A DNA stretch of 5,349 nt from contig PMJT01000192.1 in assembly GCA_003158495.1 (NCBI GenBank), positions 1 through 5,349 of the forward strand, read 5' to 3'. Positions 1-5,349 of this stretch are shown here, piece by piece; within the stretch, counting starts at the first letter, position 1; every line of letters starts with the position of its first letter. This stretch comes from Chloroflexota bacterium. Lineage in GTDB: Bacteria; Chloroflexota; Limnocylindria; Limnocylindrales; CSP1-4. The notes below the pieces were generated by a model. That model was not told the origin of the DNA and did not search any database. It worked only from the letters and a program-made list of their open reading frames with translations. The position numbers and the translations under genes are program-made.

Positions 1-157
1 TGATTATTCGGGCTTGGCTCGTGATCCAGCTACCCGTCGGCTTGGCGTTTCGGGCCGCTTGCTAGGTACCCTTGACGTTCACTATCCAGGTCGTGGTGCG
101 CGTCCGCCCGTGTCGCCTCGCGGAGTAAACACAATCGTGTGCTCCCGGGCTTTGTGG

Positions 158-187
158 TTGACCGACTTCGCCCGGTCGGCGTACTGT
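158..187 (+). promoter_or_regulatory. Candidate sigma-70/HrdB-type promoter for the three-domain kinase gene
   Basis: TTGACC at 158-163 matches five of six bases of the -35 consensus. TACTGT at 182-187 fits the relaxed TANNNT -10 element of high-GC actinobacteria, and the spacer is 18 nt. A transcript would begin near 193-195, giving a leader of about 50 nt before the GTG at 243. That excludes the in-frame GTG at 186 as the start for this transcript. Found by eye only; the -10 match is modest, so this is a candidate. Confidence 0.4.
162..179. repeat. Inverted repeat inside the promoter spacer, possible operator
   Basis: CCGAC at 162-166 and GTCGG at 175-179 are perfect reverse complements separated by 8 nt. 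The pair overlaps the last bases of the -35 hexamer and lies just before the -10, a position where a dimeric repressor could block RNA polymerase. Five-base arms arise by chance fairly often in GC-rich DNA, so an operator role is only a suggestion. Confidence 0.2.
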
Positions 188-227
188 GCGACGAGCCTTC
201 CGAGCGGTCCGCCCGTGGGGCAACGTT

Positions 228-232
228 GGAAG
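228..232 (+). promoter_or_regulatory. Ribosome binding site deciding the GTG start at 243
   Basis: GGAAG at 228-232 resembles a Shine-Dalgarno core and lies 10 nt before the GTG at 243. A shorter AGG at 237-239 is too close to be the main site. This favours 243 over the in-frame GTG at 186, whose extra 19 codons overlap the candidate promoter. Confidence 0.4.
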
Positions 233-242
233 CGGTAGGTCT

Positions 243-2774
243 GTGAGCGAAATCCCAGAACGTAGTGATCGACGCTTCTGGCGCCGTTACCCCGCAAACC
301 CCGACAGGCCGGTCGCCCGGCCCGGTCAGGTTGAAGCGGCACGCGTCTTGAGTCTACCCGACTCGACTTTACCCGACTCGACAGCGAGAAATGCCGGGAT
401 CGTTTCGAGGGCCGAACCGCTGGCCCCACCGGCCGCACTCCAGGATCGGGCGTTCGCCGAACTGACTCGAGTCGGTGTCAAGTGGGTCATGCTCAGGCCA
501 TCGTCTGTTCTGGAGCCAGGCGACGATGTAGACGTACTTGTAGAGCCCTCCGACTACGGAGTGGCTCGGAGCGTACTGCTCAACTTCGGGTTCCTGCAGC
601 TGCCGGGCCGCGGCCGCGGCTCGCATCGCTTCTTCCTGGGCCACGACTCCTCGCGTGGCGATTGGCTGGCGCTTGACCTCGTTACGGAACTCGCCTATGG
701 ACCTCGGTTCGAGTTCAAGACGAATCTCGGGGCGGCGTGCCTGGAGCGAGGGACCGGTCCCGCGGCGCGGAAGAACCTCGACCCGGACGACGAGCTTTAC
801 GCACTCCTGCTGCACTGCCTTCTCGACAAGGGCGTGATCTCGCCGAAGCGAGCGAGGCAGCTGGAGCAGCTCGTCCTTGCAGACCGTGAGGCCGGTCCCG
901 TGCGCCACCTTGTGGCAGGTCTCCTTCCCTCCGAGTGGACCACGGAACGGCTCGAACAGGCGATCCGCGCCGGAGAATGGGCTCGGCTCGAGTCGCTTAG
1001 CCACCCCATCAGTCGCCGGCTACGACGCCGTGATCCGTTGGGGAGCATGCGACGGACGCTCGGCAGGTCTGTCGTCGGTTTGATCGAGCCGTTGTTGCTG
1101 CTCAACAGGCCCGGCTTGACGATAGCGTTGGTCGGGCCGGATGGCGCGGGAAAGTCGACGCTGGCCGAGCGGATCGAGAACAGTCTGGGCTTGCCCGTTC
1201 GATGCATCTACATGGGATTGTGGCAGCGCGGGTCATCTCGGTTGCCGAAATTCGTCGCTGTCTTCGAGATCCCGTTCCGGCCCTTCCGCATCTGGGGTCG
1301 CTACCTGCGAGCGGTCGGCCATCGTCGACTGGGCCGGGTCGTAGTCTTCGATCGCTACCCGCTGGACGCGACCCTTCCACCGAAAGGACGTCTAGTCCGC
1401 TTCAAGCTGGTCTACTTCTGGTTCCTGGCGCACTGCGCCCCGGCCCCAGACCTGCTAGTCATCCTCGATGCCCCCGGCGAGCTCCTGTTCGCGCGCAAAG
1501 GAGAAGAAGACCCGGTTTCTCTCGAGCGTGACCGCCGCTATTTCCGAGCCCTGGCAGAACGCGTCGAGAACTCCGTCATCGTGGATGTAAGCCCACCCGA
1601 GGCCGACGTCTTCGAGCAGGTCGACCGGGTCATCTGGAACCGCCTGACACAGCGGAAGGGCGGCTCGCCTACGACGAACTCACGACTGGTTGCGCGGATT
1701 GCCCAGCGCGGCGGCGCGGCTGGGGTGTCTTCAGCCGGATGGGTCAGCACGCGCTTTGTCAGCTTCAGACGCAGGACTCGGGCCAACTCAGCCCTCGGTC
1801 TGGTCATGTCGGATCTGAGGGCGCAATCGTTCATGCCCGAGTCGTGGAGTGCCGGTCGCGCGTACGTGACCGAGACGGGCGTCGGCATGTTCCACCTCGG
1901 GCCGCGGAAGGGACCTGCTCAGTTGATGGTGAAGGTGCCGCTGTGTGCCTGGGCCGAGGGGGCACTCAAGACGCACGTCCAGGTCGTCACGAGGCTTTCT
2001 GCCGACCCGCGCCTGGCCGACTGGTCCAAGCTGCTGCCGGTGATACGGGGCGAGGGTCGCGCCGGTGAGCTGAGCTACGTCGTTGAAGGCCTGCTGCCGG
2101 GCCGGCCTGCTTCCTCGTTCGTCAAATCCGGAGAGGGCGCCGCGGCGCTGCGAGCCTCCGCCCAGGCGATCGCGGGCATGCACGAACAAACCGGCGAAAC
2201 ACTATTTGTTGACGATGCGGTCGTGAAATCGTGGGTATGGGATCCGGTGCACGCCGTGTGTGCCGCGCTGCCCGCCGGCAGGCGGTCGGACTGGAGAATC
2301 GACGCCCTAGAGCGTGTCGGACAGAACGTCGCGTCGGCGCTGAAAGGGCACGATGTGCAAGTTGCCTGGGTCCACGGCGATTACTGGCCAGGCAACGTCC
2401 TCGTGGCCGAAGACGGGTCCACGGTTACCGGGATCGTGGATTGGAGTTTTGCCGAGCCGAAGCTGCCTCTACTCCATGATTCGATCCATCTCATCCTGTT
2501 CGCTCGTCGAATCCAGCAACGGCGGGATCTAGGTTCCCTTGCCCGCGCGATGCTCGAGGATTCTCATCTGGACCCGACCGAGGACTACGTCCTTCGGACG
2601 GTCGGGCTCGGTTGGCCGGCGGACGTGGCCGGGGTCCGGCTCGCGGTCGTCCTCGCCTGGCTCCACCACATATGCAGCGTGGCCGGAGTGGGCGGGGAGG
2701 TACAGAATCCGTGGTGGGTTCGCCAGAACCTCGATCCGCTGCTCAAGAGTCCGCTGCCCTCTTTGTACAGCTAG
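243..2774 (+). CDS. Three-domain fusion: nucleotidyltransferase-like, thymidylate-kinase-like and APH-like phosphotransferase
   Basis: An 843-residue protein with no signal peptide or clear membrane segment, so probably cytoplasmic. Domain 1 (about 66-225) resembles small nucleotidyltransferases: a Gly-Asp-Asp-Val-Asp motif puts Asp95 and Asp97 in a strand, Asp145 in a later strand (WLALDL) can be the third metal-binding carboxylate, and a helical tail follows. Domain 2 (about 288-470) is a thymidylate-kinase-like P-loop NTPase with GPDGAGKST at 298-306, FDRY at 369-372, a PDLLVILDAP strand and a following ARK. Domain 3 (about 535-835) is an APH/choline-kinase-fold phosphotransferase with likely ATP-binding Lys564, hinge YVVEG, catalytic loop HGDYWPGN (Asp713, Asn718) and Asp733 in IVDW. 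True thymidylate kinases are only about 200 residues long, so dTMP is probably not the substrate. Relatives of domains 2 and 3 occur in surface-polysaccharide loci, which suggests sugar or nucleotide-sugar modification. The substrate is unknown, and antibiotic resistance is not implied. The upstream in-frame GTG at 186 would give 862 residues. Confidence 0.85.
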   Translation: MSEIPERSDRRFWRRYPANPDRPVARPGQVEAARVLSLPDSTLPDSTARNAGIVSRAEPLAPPAALQDRAFAELTRVGVKWVMLRPSSVLEPGDDVDVLVEPSDYGVARSVLLNFGFLQLPGRGRGSHRFFLGHDSSRGDWLALDLVTELAYGPRFEFKTNLGAACLERGTGPAARKNLDPDDELYALLLHCLLDKGVISPKRARQLEQLVLADREAGPVRHLVAGLLPSEWTTERLEQAIRAGEWARLESLSHPISRRLRRRDPLGSMRRTLGRSVVGLIEPLLLLNRPGLTIALVGPDGAGKSTLAERIENSLGLPVRCIYMGLWQRGSSRLPKFVAVFEIPFRPFRIWGRYLRAVGHRRLGRVVVFDRYPLDATLPPKGRLVRFKLVYFWFLAHCAPAPDLLVILDAPGELLFARKGEEDPVSLERDRRYFRALAERVENSVIVDVSPPEADVFEQVDRVIWNRLTQRKGGSPTTNSRLVARIAQRGGAAGVSSAGWVSTRFVSFRRRTRANSALGLVMSDLRAQSFMPESWSAGRAYVTETGVGMFHLGPRKGPAQLMVKVPLCAWAEGALKTHVQVVTRLSADPRLADWSKLLPVIRGEGRAGELSYVVEGLLPGRPASSFVKSGEGAAALRASAQAIAGMHEQTGETLFVDDAVVKSWVWDPVHAVCAALPAGRRSDWRIDALERVGQNVASALKGHDVQVAWVHGDYWPGNVLVAEDGSTVTGIVDWSFAEPKLPLLHDSIHLILFARRIQQRRDLGSLARAMLEDSHLDPTEDYVLRTVGLGWPADVAGVRLAVVLAWLHHICSVAGVGGEVQNPWWVRQNLDPLLKSPLPSLYS
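355..384 (+). repeat. 15-bp tandem duplication in the N-terminal extension of the fusion gene
   Basis: TACCCGACTCGACTT at 355-369 is followed directly by TACCCGACTCGACAG at 370-384, with 13 of 15 bases identical. The unit is a multiple of three and encodes LPDST twice (residues 38-42 and 43-47). It lies in the poorly conserved-looking, Pro/Arg-rich region before the first domain, where an in-frame expansion would be tolerated. Confidence 0.75.
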
Positions 2775-2846
2775 GTGGTAGGCCGTGGACCGAGAAGATG
2801 TTGCGTTCCGAGCTTAGGGCTCGTGCCTTTATTGCGAAGGGATTCC

Positions 2847-2862
2847 GCCGTGGGGGCACGGC
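2847..2862. other. Small GC-rich hairpin in the intergenic spacer
   Basis: GCCGTG at 2847-2852 and CACGGC at 2857-2862 are perfect reverse complements around a GGGG loop. No T-run follows, so it does not look like an ordinary intrinsic terminator. It ends 31 bases before the preferred start codon and could affect the 5' leader of the downstream message or arise by chance. Confidence 0.3.
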
Positions 2863-2881
2863 CACATTCGCCCGAGATGCG

Positions 2882-2887
2882 AAGGGG
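2882..2887 (+). promoter_or_regulatory. Ribosome binding site deciding the ATG start at 2894
   Basis: AAGGGG at 2882-2887 is a purine-rich Shine-Dalgarno-like stretch 6 nt before the ATG at 2894. The alternative ATG at 2798 has only a weak GAGAAG directly against the start codon, which is too close for normal initiation. Confidence 0.4.
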
Positions 2888-2893
2888 TGGACG

Positions 2894-5349
2894 ATGGTGG
2901 GGCGGCCGGGTCGCTCCTGGGCTAGCGTTGTCCTGGGTCTCAGTCTGGGTTCGATCCTCATAGCTCCGGCGCCGGCGAGCGCGGCGGCGGTAGATGCCGC
3001 CTACGTGGCAGCGCCTGGCGCCGCCGTCAACGCCAGCCCAGCAAGTGTCCCGCCGACCGTCTCGCTCGCGGACGCCTCGACGGTGAACCCACCCGGCTGG
3101 AGTTGGGACTTCCGCGACGAGTCGTCACTCTCGACCGTTCTGAGCTCGAATGACGGCCACCCGGTCCCCCCGACGAACACCGTCCAGCCTGCGGTCGGCA
3201 GCACGGGCGGCGCAAACGCGGCATCTCGGGCCGACGACGTAAGCCCGGCCGCGCTGACCCAGGCCGGATACGAGGGCCCGTCTTACCAGGGAGTGACGGA
3301 CTCGCCGAGCTCTGACAAGCCGGAGAGCAAGCTGTGGTGGAACGACGGCATCTGGTGGGCCGACATGTTCGACAGCACGAGCGGCCGCTGGCACATCTTC
3401 CGACTGGACCGCTCTACTGAGACGTGGGCCGATACGGGCACGCAGATCGATGCCCGTGCGAACACGCTTGCCGACGCCCTGTGGGACGGCAGGCATCTGT
3501 ATGTGGCGTCCCATGTCGTGACTATCTCCACCGACACGGAAACGACGGCATCGCTGCCCAACCAACCGGCCTATCTGTACCGCTTCTCCTACTCGACGAG
3601 CACGAAGTCCTACACGCTCGATTCGGGCTTCCCGGTGACCATCACTACCTGGTCCAGCGAATCGATGACGATCGATGAAGACTCGACCGGAGTCATCTGG
3701 GCCACGTGGACCCAGGTCAGCGGCTCCGCAGGCAATTACACGAATGCGGTTTACGTCAACAACAGCGCAGCTGGTAACGCCTCTACCTGGGGTACCCCGT
3801 TCGTTCTGCCAGTAGGTTCGGTCGCCAACCCCAGTCCGGATGACATCTCGGCCCTGGTGTCCTACAAGGACGACTACATCGGCCTGCTATGGCCCAACCA
3901 GCTCACCGGGAACGTCTACTGGGCAGTCCATCACGACGGCGACCCGGCTGGCGCGTGGCAGGAATCTGTGGCACTGACGGGCCCGAACGCGGCTGACGAC
4001 CACATGAACTTGAAGACACTGCAATCGGACGCCGCCGGCCGAGTCTACGCCGCCGTGAAGACGAGCGCCGACGCCGGCGGCATCGGGTCCGCCGCCCTGA
4101 TCGATCTTCTCGTCTTCACGCCGGGGTCCGGCGCATGGTCGACGTACACGTTCGGGACGGTCGACGATTGCCTTACGAGACCGATCGTGGTGCTCGACAG
4201 CGACAATCAGATGGTTCATATGTACGCGACGGCGCCGACGGCCGGCGACGGCTGCGCTTATACGGGCGTCCCAGGCACCATCTATGAGAAGACCGCTTCC
4301 ATGAGCAACCCGGTGTTTTCCACCGGCTCGGGTACGCCGGTGATCCAGGATCCGTCGTCACACAACCTCAACGACGCGACCTCGACGAAGCAGTCCGTGA
4401 CGGATGCGACCGGGATCGTGGTCCTCGCTAGCAACAGCGGCACCAACCACTACTGGTTCATGGACGAGTCGCTGGGCACCGTGCCGCCGCCGGTGGCTTC
4501 GTTCACCGTCAACCCCACCAGCGGCACAGTGCCGCTCTCCGTGTCGTTCACCGACACTTCAACCGGGAACCCGACGAGCTGGAGCTGGGACTTCGGCGAC
4601 AACTCGCCGCTCTCGACCCTGCAAAACCCGGGCCACAACTACACGGTCGCCGGCGCATACACTGCCAAGCTGACGGCCAGCAACTCCGGCGGCTCGAACA
4701 CCGCCCAGGCGACGATCACGGTCAACCCGCCGACTGTTCCCGGCAGGCCGACAAGCGTGAAGGTGATCGCCGGCGATGCCTCGGCGCGCGTGTCCTGGAC
4801 CGCTCCGATCGATAACGGCGGCTCCGCCATCACCGGCTACACCGTCACCTCCTCGCCAGGCTCGAGGACCTGCGCCTGGACCAGCGGAGCGCTCTCCTGC
4901 ACAGTCTCGACCCTCACCAACGGCCAGCAATACACCTTCACCGTGACCGCGACAAACGGGGTCGGCACGAGTCTGCCCTCTACTGCCTCGGCGCCGGTGG
5001 TCCCGGCGACGGTGCCCGCCAAGCCGACCGGAGTCTCCGCCACGGCCGGCTCCAGCGCCGCGTCGGTGTCCTGGACAAGGCCCGCCGACAATGGCGGCTC
5101 CGCGATCACCGGGTACACGGTCACCTCCAGCCCCGACGGCAAGACCTGCACGTGGACCAGTGGCCCCCTCGGCTGCACGGTCGGCGGCTTGACCTCAGGC
5201 ACGTCCTACTACTTCACCGTGACCGCGGCCAATGCCGTCGGTCCAGGACCTGCGTCCGATCCATCCAATAGCGTCGTCCCGCTGGCGGCTCTCCCTTCGA
5301 CCTTCCACCCCCTCAACCCGCCGGTCCGGATGCTGGACACCCGCTTCGC
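2894..5349 (+). CDS. Exported surface protein: propeller-like region, PKD, two Fn3 and start of LDTR domain (3' end outside window)
   Basis: 818 codons plus two bases are present and the gene runs off the right edge. A 30-residue Sec signal peptide (MVGRPGRSW, hydrophobic core to about residue 24, then PAPASA) predicts cleavage after Ala30. A half PKD-like segment follows (44-82), then a Trp-, Asp- and Gly-rich region (about 123-528) with recurring DG/Trp strands typical of beta-propellers. An intact PKD domain spans about 533-611 (WSWDFGD at 563-569). Two Fn3 domains follow (612-704, 705-796), sharing GGSAITGYTVTSSP and each with a Cys pair. The last residues, PVRMLDTRF, open the 'LDTR' domain found at the C-termini of many secreted actinobacterial and Chloroflexota proteins. 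No catalytic motif is visible, so binding to glycan, wall or protein is the likeliest role, by inference. The ATG at 2798 would add 32 residues; 2894 is preferred for its ribosome site and normal signal-peptide length. Confidence 0.85.
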   Translation, partial: MVGRPGRSWASVVLGLSLGSILIAPAPASAAAVDAAYVAAPGAAVNASPASVPPTVSLADASTVNPPGWSWDFRDESSLSTVLSSNDGHPVPPTNTVQPAVGSTGGANAASRADDVSPAALTQAGYEGPSYQGVTDSPSSDKPESKLWWNDGIWWADMFDSTSGRWHIFRLDRSTETWADTGTQIDARANTLADALWDGRHLYVASHVVTISTDTETTASLPNQPAYLYRFSYSTSTKSYTLDSGFPVTITTWSSESMTIDEDSTGVIWATWTQVSGSAGNYTNAVYVNNSAAGNASTWGTPFVLPVGSVANPSPDDISALVSYKDDYIGLLWPNQLTGNVYWAVHHDGDPAGAWQESVALTGPNAADDHMNLKTLQSDAAGRVYAAVKTSADAGGIGSAALIDLLVFTPGSGAWSTYTFGTVDDCLTRPIVVLDSDNQMVHMYATAPTAGDGCAYTGVPGTIYEKTASMSNPVFSTGSGTPVIQDPSSHNLNDATSTKQSVTDATGIVVLASNSGTNHYWFMDESLGTVPPPVASFTVNPTSGTVPLSVSFTDTSTGNPTSWSWDFGDNSPLSTLQNPGHNYTVAGAYTAKLTASNSGGSNTAQATITVNPPTVPGRPTSVKVIAGDASARVSWTAPIDNGGSAITGYTVTSSPGSRTCAWTSGALSCTVSTLTNGQQYTFTVTATNGVGTSLPSTASAPVVPATVPAKPTGVSATAGSSAASVSWTRPADNGGSAITGYTVTSSPDGKTCTWTSGPLGCTVGGLTSGTSYYFTVTAANAVGPGPASDPSNSVVPLAALPSTFHPLNPPVRMLDTRF
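3023..3139 (+). repeat. Half PKD-like remnant at the mature N-terminus, paralogous to 4505-4621
   Basis: Residues 44-82 of the exported protein align without gaps to residues 538-576 of its intact PKD domain, with 21 of 39 residues identical, including WSWDF, Asp and LST. The glycine of the PKD signature is replaced by Arg (WSWDFRD instead of WSWDFGD). The second half of the fold, including the GAYTAKLT-type strand, is missing; a Pro/Gly/Ala-rich linker follows. It looks like an internal duplicate that was truncated, although loss from a once complete N-terminal domain would look the same. Confidence 0.65.
4505..4621 (+). repeat. First half of the intact PKD domain, partner of the 3023-3139 copy
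   Basis: This segment encodes the N-terminal half of the complete PKD domain, with WSWDFGD and then the PGHNYTVAGAYTAKL strand that the upstream copy lacks. Between 3083-3136 and 4565-4618 I count 43 of 54 identical bases, so the relationship shows in DNA as well as protein. Confidence 0.65.
4727..5281 (+). repeat. Two tandem fibronectin type III domain repeats
   Basis: The units are 4727-5005 and about 5006-5281, with equivalent positions 276 bases (92 codons) apart. Both carry DNGGSAITGYTVTSSP, a TC-x-WTSG-x-L-x-CTV segment and an FTVTA-x-N-x-VG strand. The 15 codons from the shared Asn have identical protein but differ at 8 of 45 bases, nearly all at third positions, so the copies are not a very recent duplication and the protein sequence has been conserved. 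Confidence 0.8.
5321..5349 (+). other. Beginning of the C-terminal LDTR surface domain, cut by the window edge
   Basis: PPVRMLDTRF at the end of the reading frame matches the opening motif (R-x-LDTR) of a domain of roughly 100-150 residues that recurs at the C-termini of secreted proteins in actinobacteria and Chloroflexota, usually after Fn3 or PKD modules. The preceding STFHPLNP is also typical of its entry. The rest of the domain, the stop codon and any sorting signal lie outside the window. Confidence 0.65.

Larger units (their letters stand above)
1..242. other. Upstream non-coding region, possibly with the tail of an earlier gene
   Basis: I see no convincing gene here. Two plus-strand frames are open from the left edge: one from base 2 to a TAG at 236-238, the other from base 3 to a TAG at 63-65. 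Either could be the 3' end of a gene starting outside the window, but neither translation shows a recognisable motif, and the longer one is rich in Arg, Pro and Ser as expected for chance translation of GC-rich DNA. The stretch also holds the candidate promoter at 158-187 and the ribosome binding site of the next gene. Confidence 0.5.
2775..2893. other. Intergenic spacer between the fusion gene and the exported-protein gene
   Basis: These 119 bases follow the TAG of the fusion gene. The frame of the next gene stays open through them, with an ATG at 2798. However, in the 32 codons from that ATG only about two-thirds of third positions are G or C, less than in the body of the gene, and the encoded segment would put a long Arg-rich stretch before the signal peptide. 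I therefore treat the spacer as non-coding leader. I see no strong promoter in it, so co-transcription with the upstream gene is possible. Confidence 0.5.

Noticed and set aside
14..238. 74-codon plus-strand ORF at the left end, starting with TTG
   Set aside because: No good ribosome site, no recognisable motif, composition typical of chance translation of GC-rich DNA, and it overlaps the candidate promoter. It could at most be the tail of an upstream gene.
369..1004. 211-codon minus-strand ORF
   Set aside because: It lies wholly antisense to the nucleotidyltransferase-like region of the fusion gene, whose motifs are clear on the plus strand. Long antisense frames are expected in high-GC codon-biased genes.
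1845..2750. Aminoglycoside resistance gene
   Set aside because: The HGDxxxxN loop defines the broad APH/choline-kinase fold. Fusion to two other enzyme domains and the absence of resistance-specific features make a drug-modifying role unlikely.
2801..2833. Possible promoter TTGCGT ... TTTATT in the intergenic spacer
   Set aside because: The spacer would be 21 nt and the -35 matches only three of six bases, so it is not better than chance.
2847..2862. Intrinsic terminator after the fusion gene
   Set aside because: The hairpin is perfect but short (6 bp) and is followed by CACATTCG and not a T-run, so termination is not supported.
3125..3565. 146-codon minus-strand ORF opposite the exported protein
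   Set aside because: Shadow frame: Arg/Val-rich with no motif, while the plus-strand frame carries the signal peptide, propeller-like, PKD and Fn3 sequence continuously.
4837..5202. 121-codon minus-strand ORF with repeated peptide patterns
   Set aside because: Its internal repetition is only the reverse complement of the two Fn3 repeats encoded on the plus strand.
1..5349. CRISPR array, tRNA, rRNA or insertion sequence
   Set aside because: No regularly spaced short repeats, no cloverleaf-like sequence, no transposase motifs and no terminal inverted repeats were seen on either strand.

Overview
This is a high-G+C window with two plus-strand genes and short non-coding stretches before and between them. 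Codons ending in G or C, GTG starts, an Ala-rich Sec signal peptide and a C-terminal 'LDTR' surface motif suggest a free-living Actinomycetota member, or a similar high-GC Gram-positive-type lineage such as some Chloroflexota. No rRNA, tRNA or marker gene fixes the taxon.

Layout. Bases 1-242 have no convincing gene but contain a plausible housekeeping-type promoter (TTGACC, 18-nt spacer, TACTGT) with a small inverted repeat in its spacer. Bases 243-2774 encode an 843-residue cytoplasmic protein that joins three phosphoryl- or nucleotidyl-transfer modules in one chain: a minimal-nucleotidyltransferase-like domain, a thymidylate-kinase-like P-loop kinase, and an aminoglycoside-phosphotransferase/choline-kinase-like domain. 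The signature catalytic residues of all three are visible. Bases 2775-2893 are a spacer with one GC-rich hairpin and no T-tract. From 2894 to the window end runs an incomplete gene for an exported multidomain protein: signal peptide, a half PKD-like remnant, a repetitive beta-propeller-like region that I divide into seven units, an intact PKD domain, two fibronectin type III domains, and the first residues of an 'LDTR' surface domain cut by the window edge.

How they may work together. The second protein looks like a secreted or surface-displayed binding or adhesion protein. The first has no secretion signal and probably acts on a small molecule or sugar in the cytoplasm. Thymidylate-kinase-like and APH-like proteins of this type are often seen in surface-polysaccharide loci, so one reading is a locus for building and decorating the cell surface. 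That link is inference: no glycosyltransferase, transporter or polymerase is visible here. The most noteworthy items are the three-domain fusion and the half PKD copy at the mature N-terminus of the exported protein.
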